Source: Flavobacterium gyeonganense
Lineage (GTDB): Bacteria; Bacteroidota; Bacteroidia; Flavobacteriales; Flavobacteriaceae
Length of the DNA: 64,000 bases
NCBI RefSeq assembly: GCF_029625295.1
Contig: NZ_CP121112.1
Location: 2,480,001-2,544,000 of the forward strand
Direction: 5' to 3'
Position numbers and translations under genes: made by a program. Positions 63,972 through 64,000 of this stretch are shown in pieces. Within the stretch, counting starts at the first letter, position 1. Each line of letters starts with the position of its first letter. The notes beneath the pieces were generated by a model. It was not told the DNA's origin. It did not search any database and worked only from the letters and a program-made list of their open reading frames with translations.

Positions 63972-64000
63972 ATGAAAACAATTTCGAAAAAGTTGTTATT
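63972..64000 (+). CDS. start of a divergent gene, probably a SusC-like TonB receptor
   Basis: Only nine codons are present: MKTISKKLL. This is typical for the start of a Bacteroidota signal peptide, and the place, divergent from a LacI regulator and next to an alpha-glucan operon, is where a susC gene is expected. The call rests on context only. Confidence 0.4.

Overview
The window comes from a Bacteroidota genome, most likely a Flavobacterium. The reasons are low GC, TTG-N19-TAnnTTTG promoters and almost no Shine-Dalgarno sequences. There are many SusC/TonB-type receptors and Cys-Asn/Ser-Asp-Asp lipoproteins, and several families of short inverted intergenic repeats like those I know from flavobacteria.

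Layout. 1-6 kb: end of an L,D-transpeptidase, an alkyltransferase-like DNA repair protein, a LysE exporter, trmB, amt, an NTF2-like secreted protein, a lipoprotein with three HGQPGHRC repeats and a short ribosome hibernation factor, separated by nested or tandem repeats. 6-10 kb: a PLD nuclease/SF2 helicase/DUF3427 protein overlapping a NUDIX gene, plus an unknown small gene; this looks like a DNA-processing or defence cassette. 10.5-21.9 kb: a frameshifted AsmA gene, trxA, a TPR histidine kinase with a LytTR regulator, two lipoproteins whose upstream regions share a 28-bp element with the regulator, an M1 peptidase and a DUF58 protein. 22-24.8 kb: a small accessory block between tRNA-Asp and tRNA-Leu, with an XRE regulator, a small protein, and a frameshifted soluble protein overlapping a four-helix membrane protein. 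24.9-32.5 kb: an M20 dipeptidase, an operon of YwqK-like lipoprotein, BlaI and BlaR1-TonB under a 40-bp palindrome, a saccharopine-dehydrogenase-like protein, DUF423 and pckA. 32.6-42.8 kb: a phytase with its TonB receptor, DUF4407, then an AraC regulator divergent from a TonB receptor and DUF4374 lipoprotein pair (probable iron uptake). 42.9-47.5 kb: an operon of mvaD, mevalonate kinase, a UbiA prenyltransferase (frameshifted) and a pseudouridine synthase, interrupted by a small cassette encoding a four-helix-bundle protein. 47.6-53.8 kb: tspO, a TPR protein, a HAD phosphatase, a flavoprotein, GDPD, and a TetR regulator with a DUF1348 protein. 53.9-64 kb: an alpha-glucan utilisation locus (GH13, GH97, GH65, pgmB, MFS maltose transporter, LacI regulator and the first codons of a divergent gene, probably susC).

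How the genes work together. In the alpha-glucan locus, periplasmic GH13 and GH97 enzymes would release maltose and glucose, the MFS protein would import maltose, the GH65 phosphorylase would split it into glucose and beta-glucose-1-phosphate, and PgmB would convert that to glucose-6-phosphate. Several regulators sit beside a candidate operator: LytTR direct repeats, a BlaI palindrome, an AraC direct repeat, and TetR and XRE palindromes.

A quality caution: three genes (AsmA, UbiA and an accessory gene) are each broken at a run of exactly seven A/T, and adding one base restores all three. This points to homopolymer undercalling rather than real gene loss.
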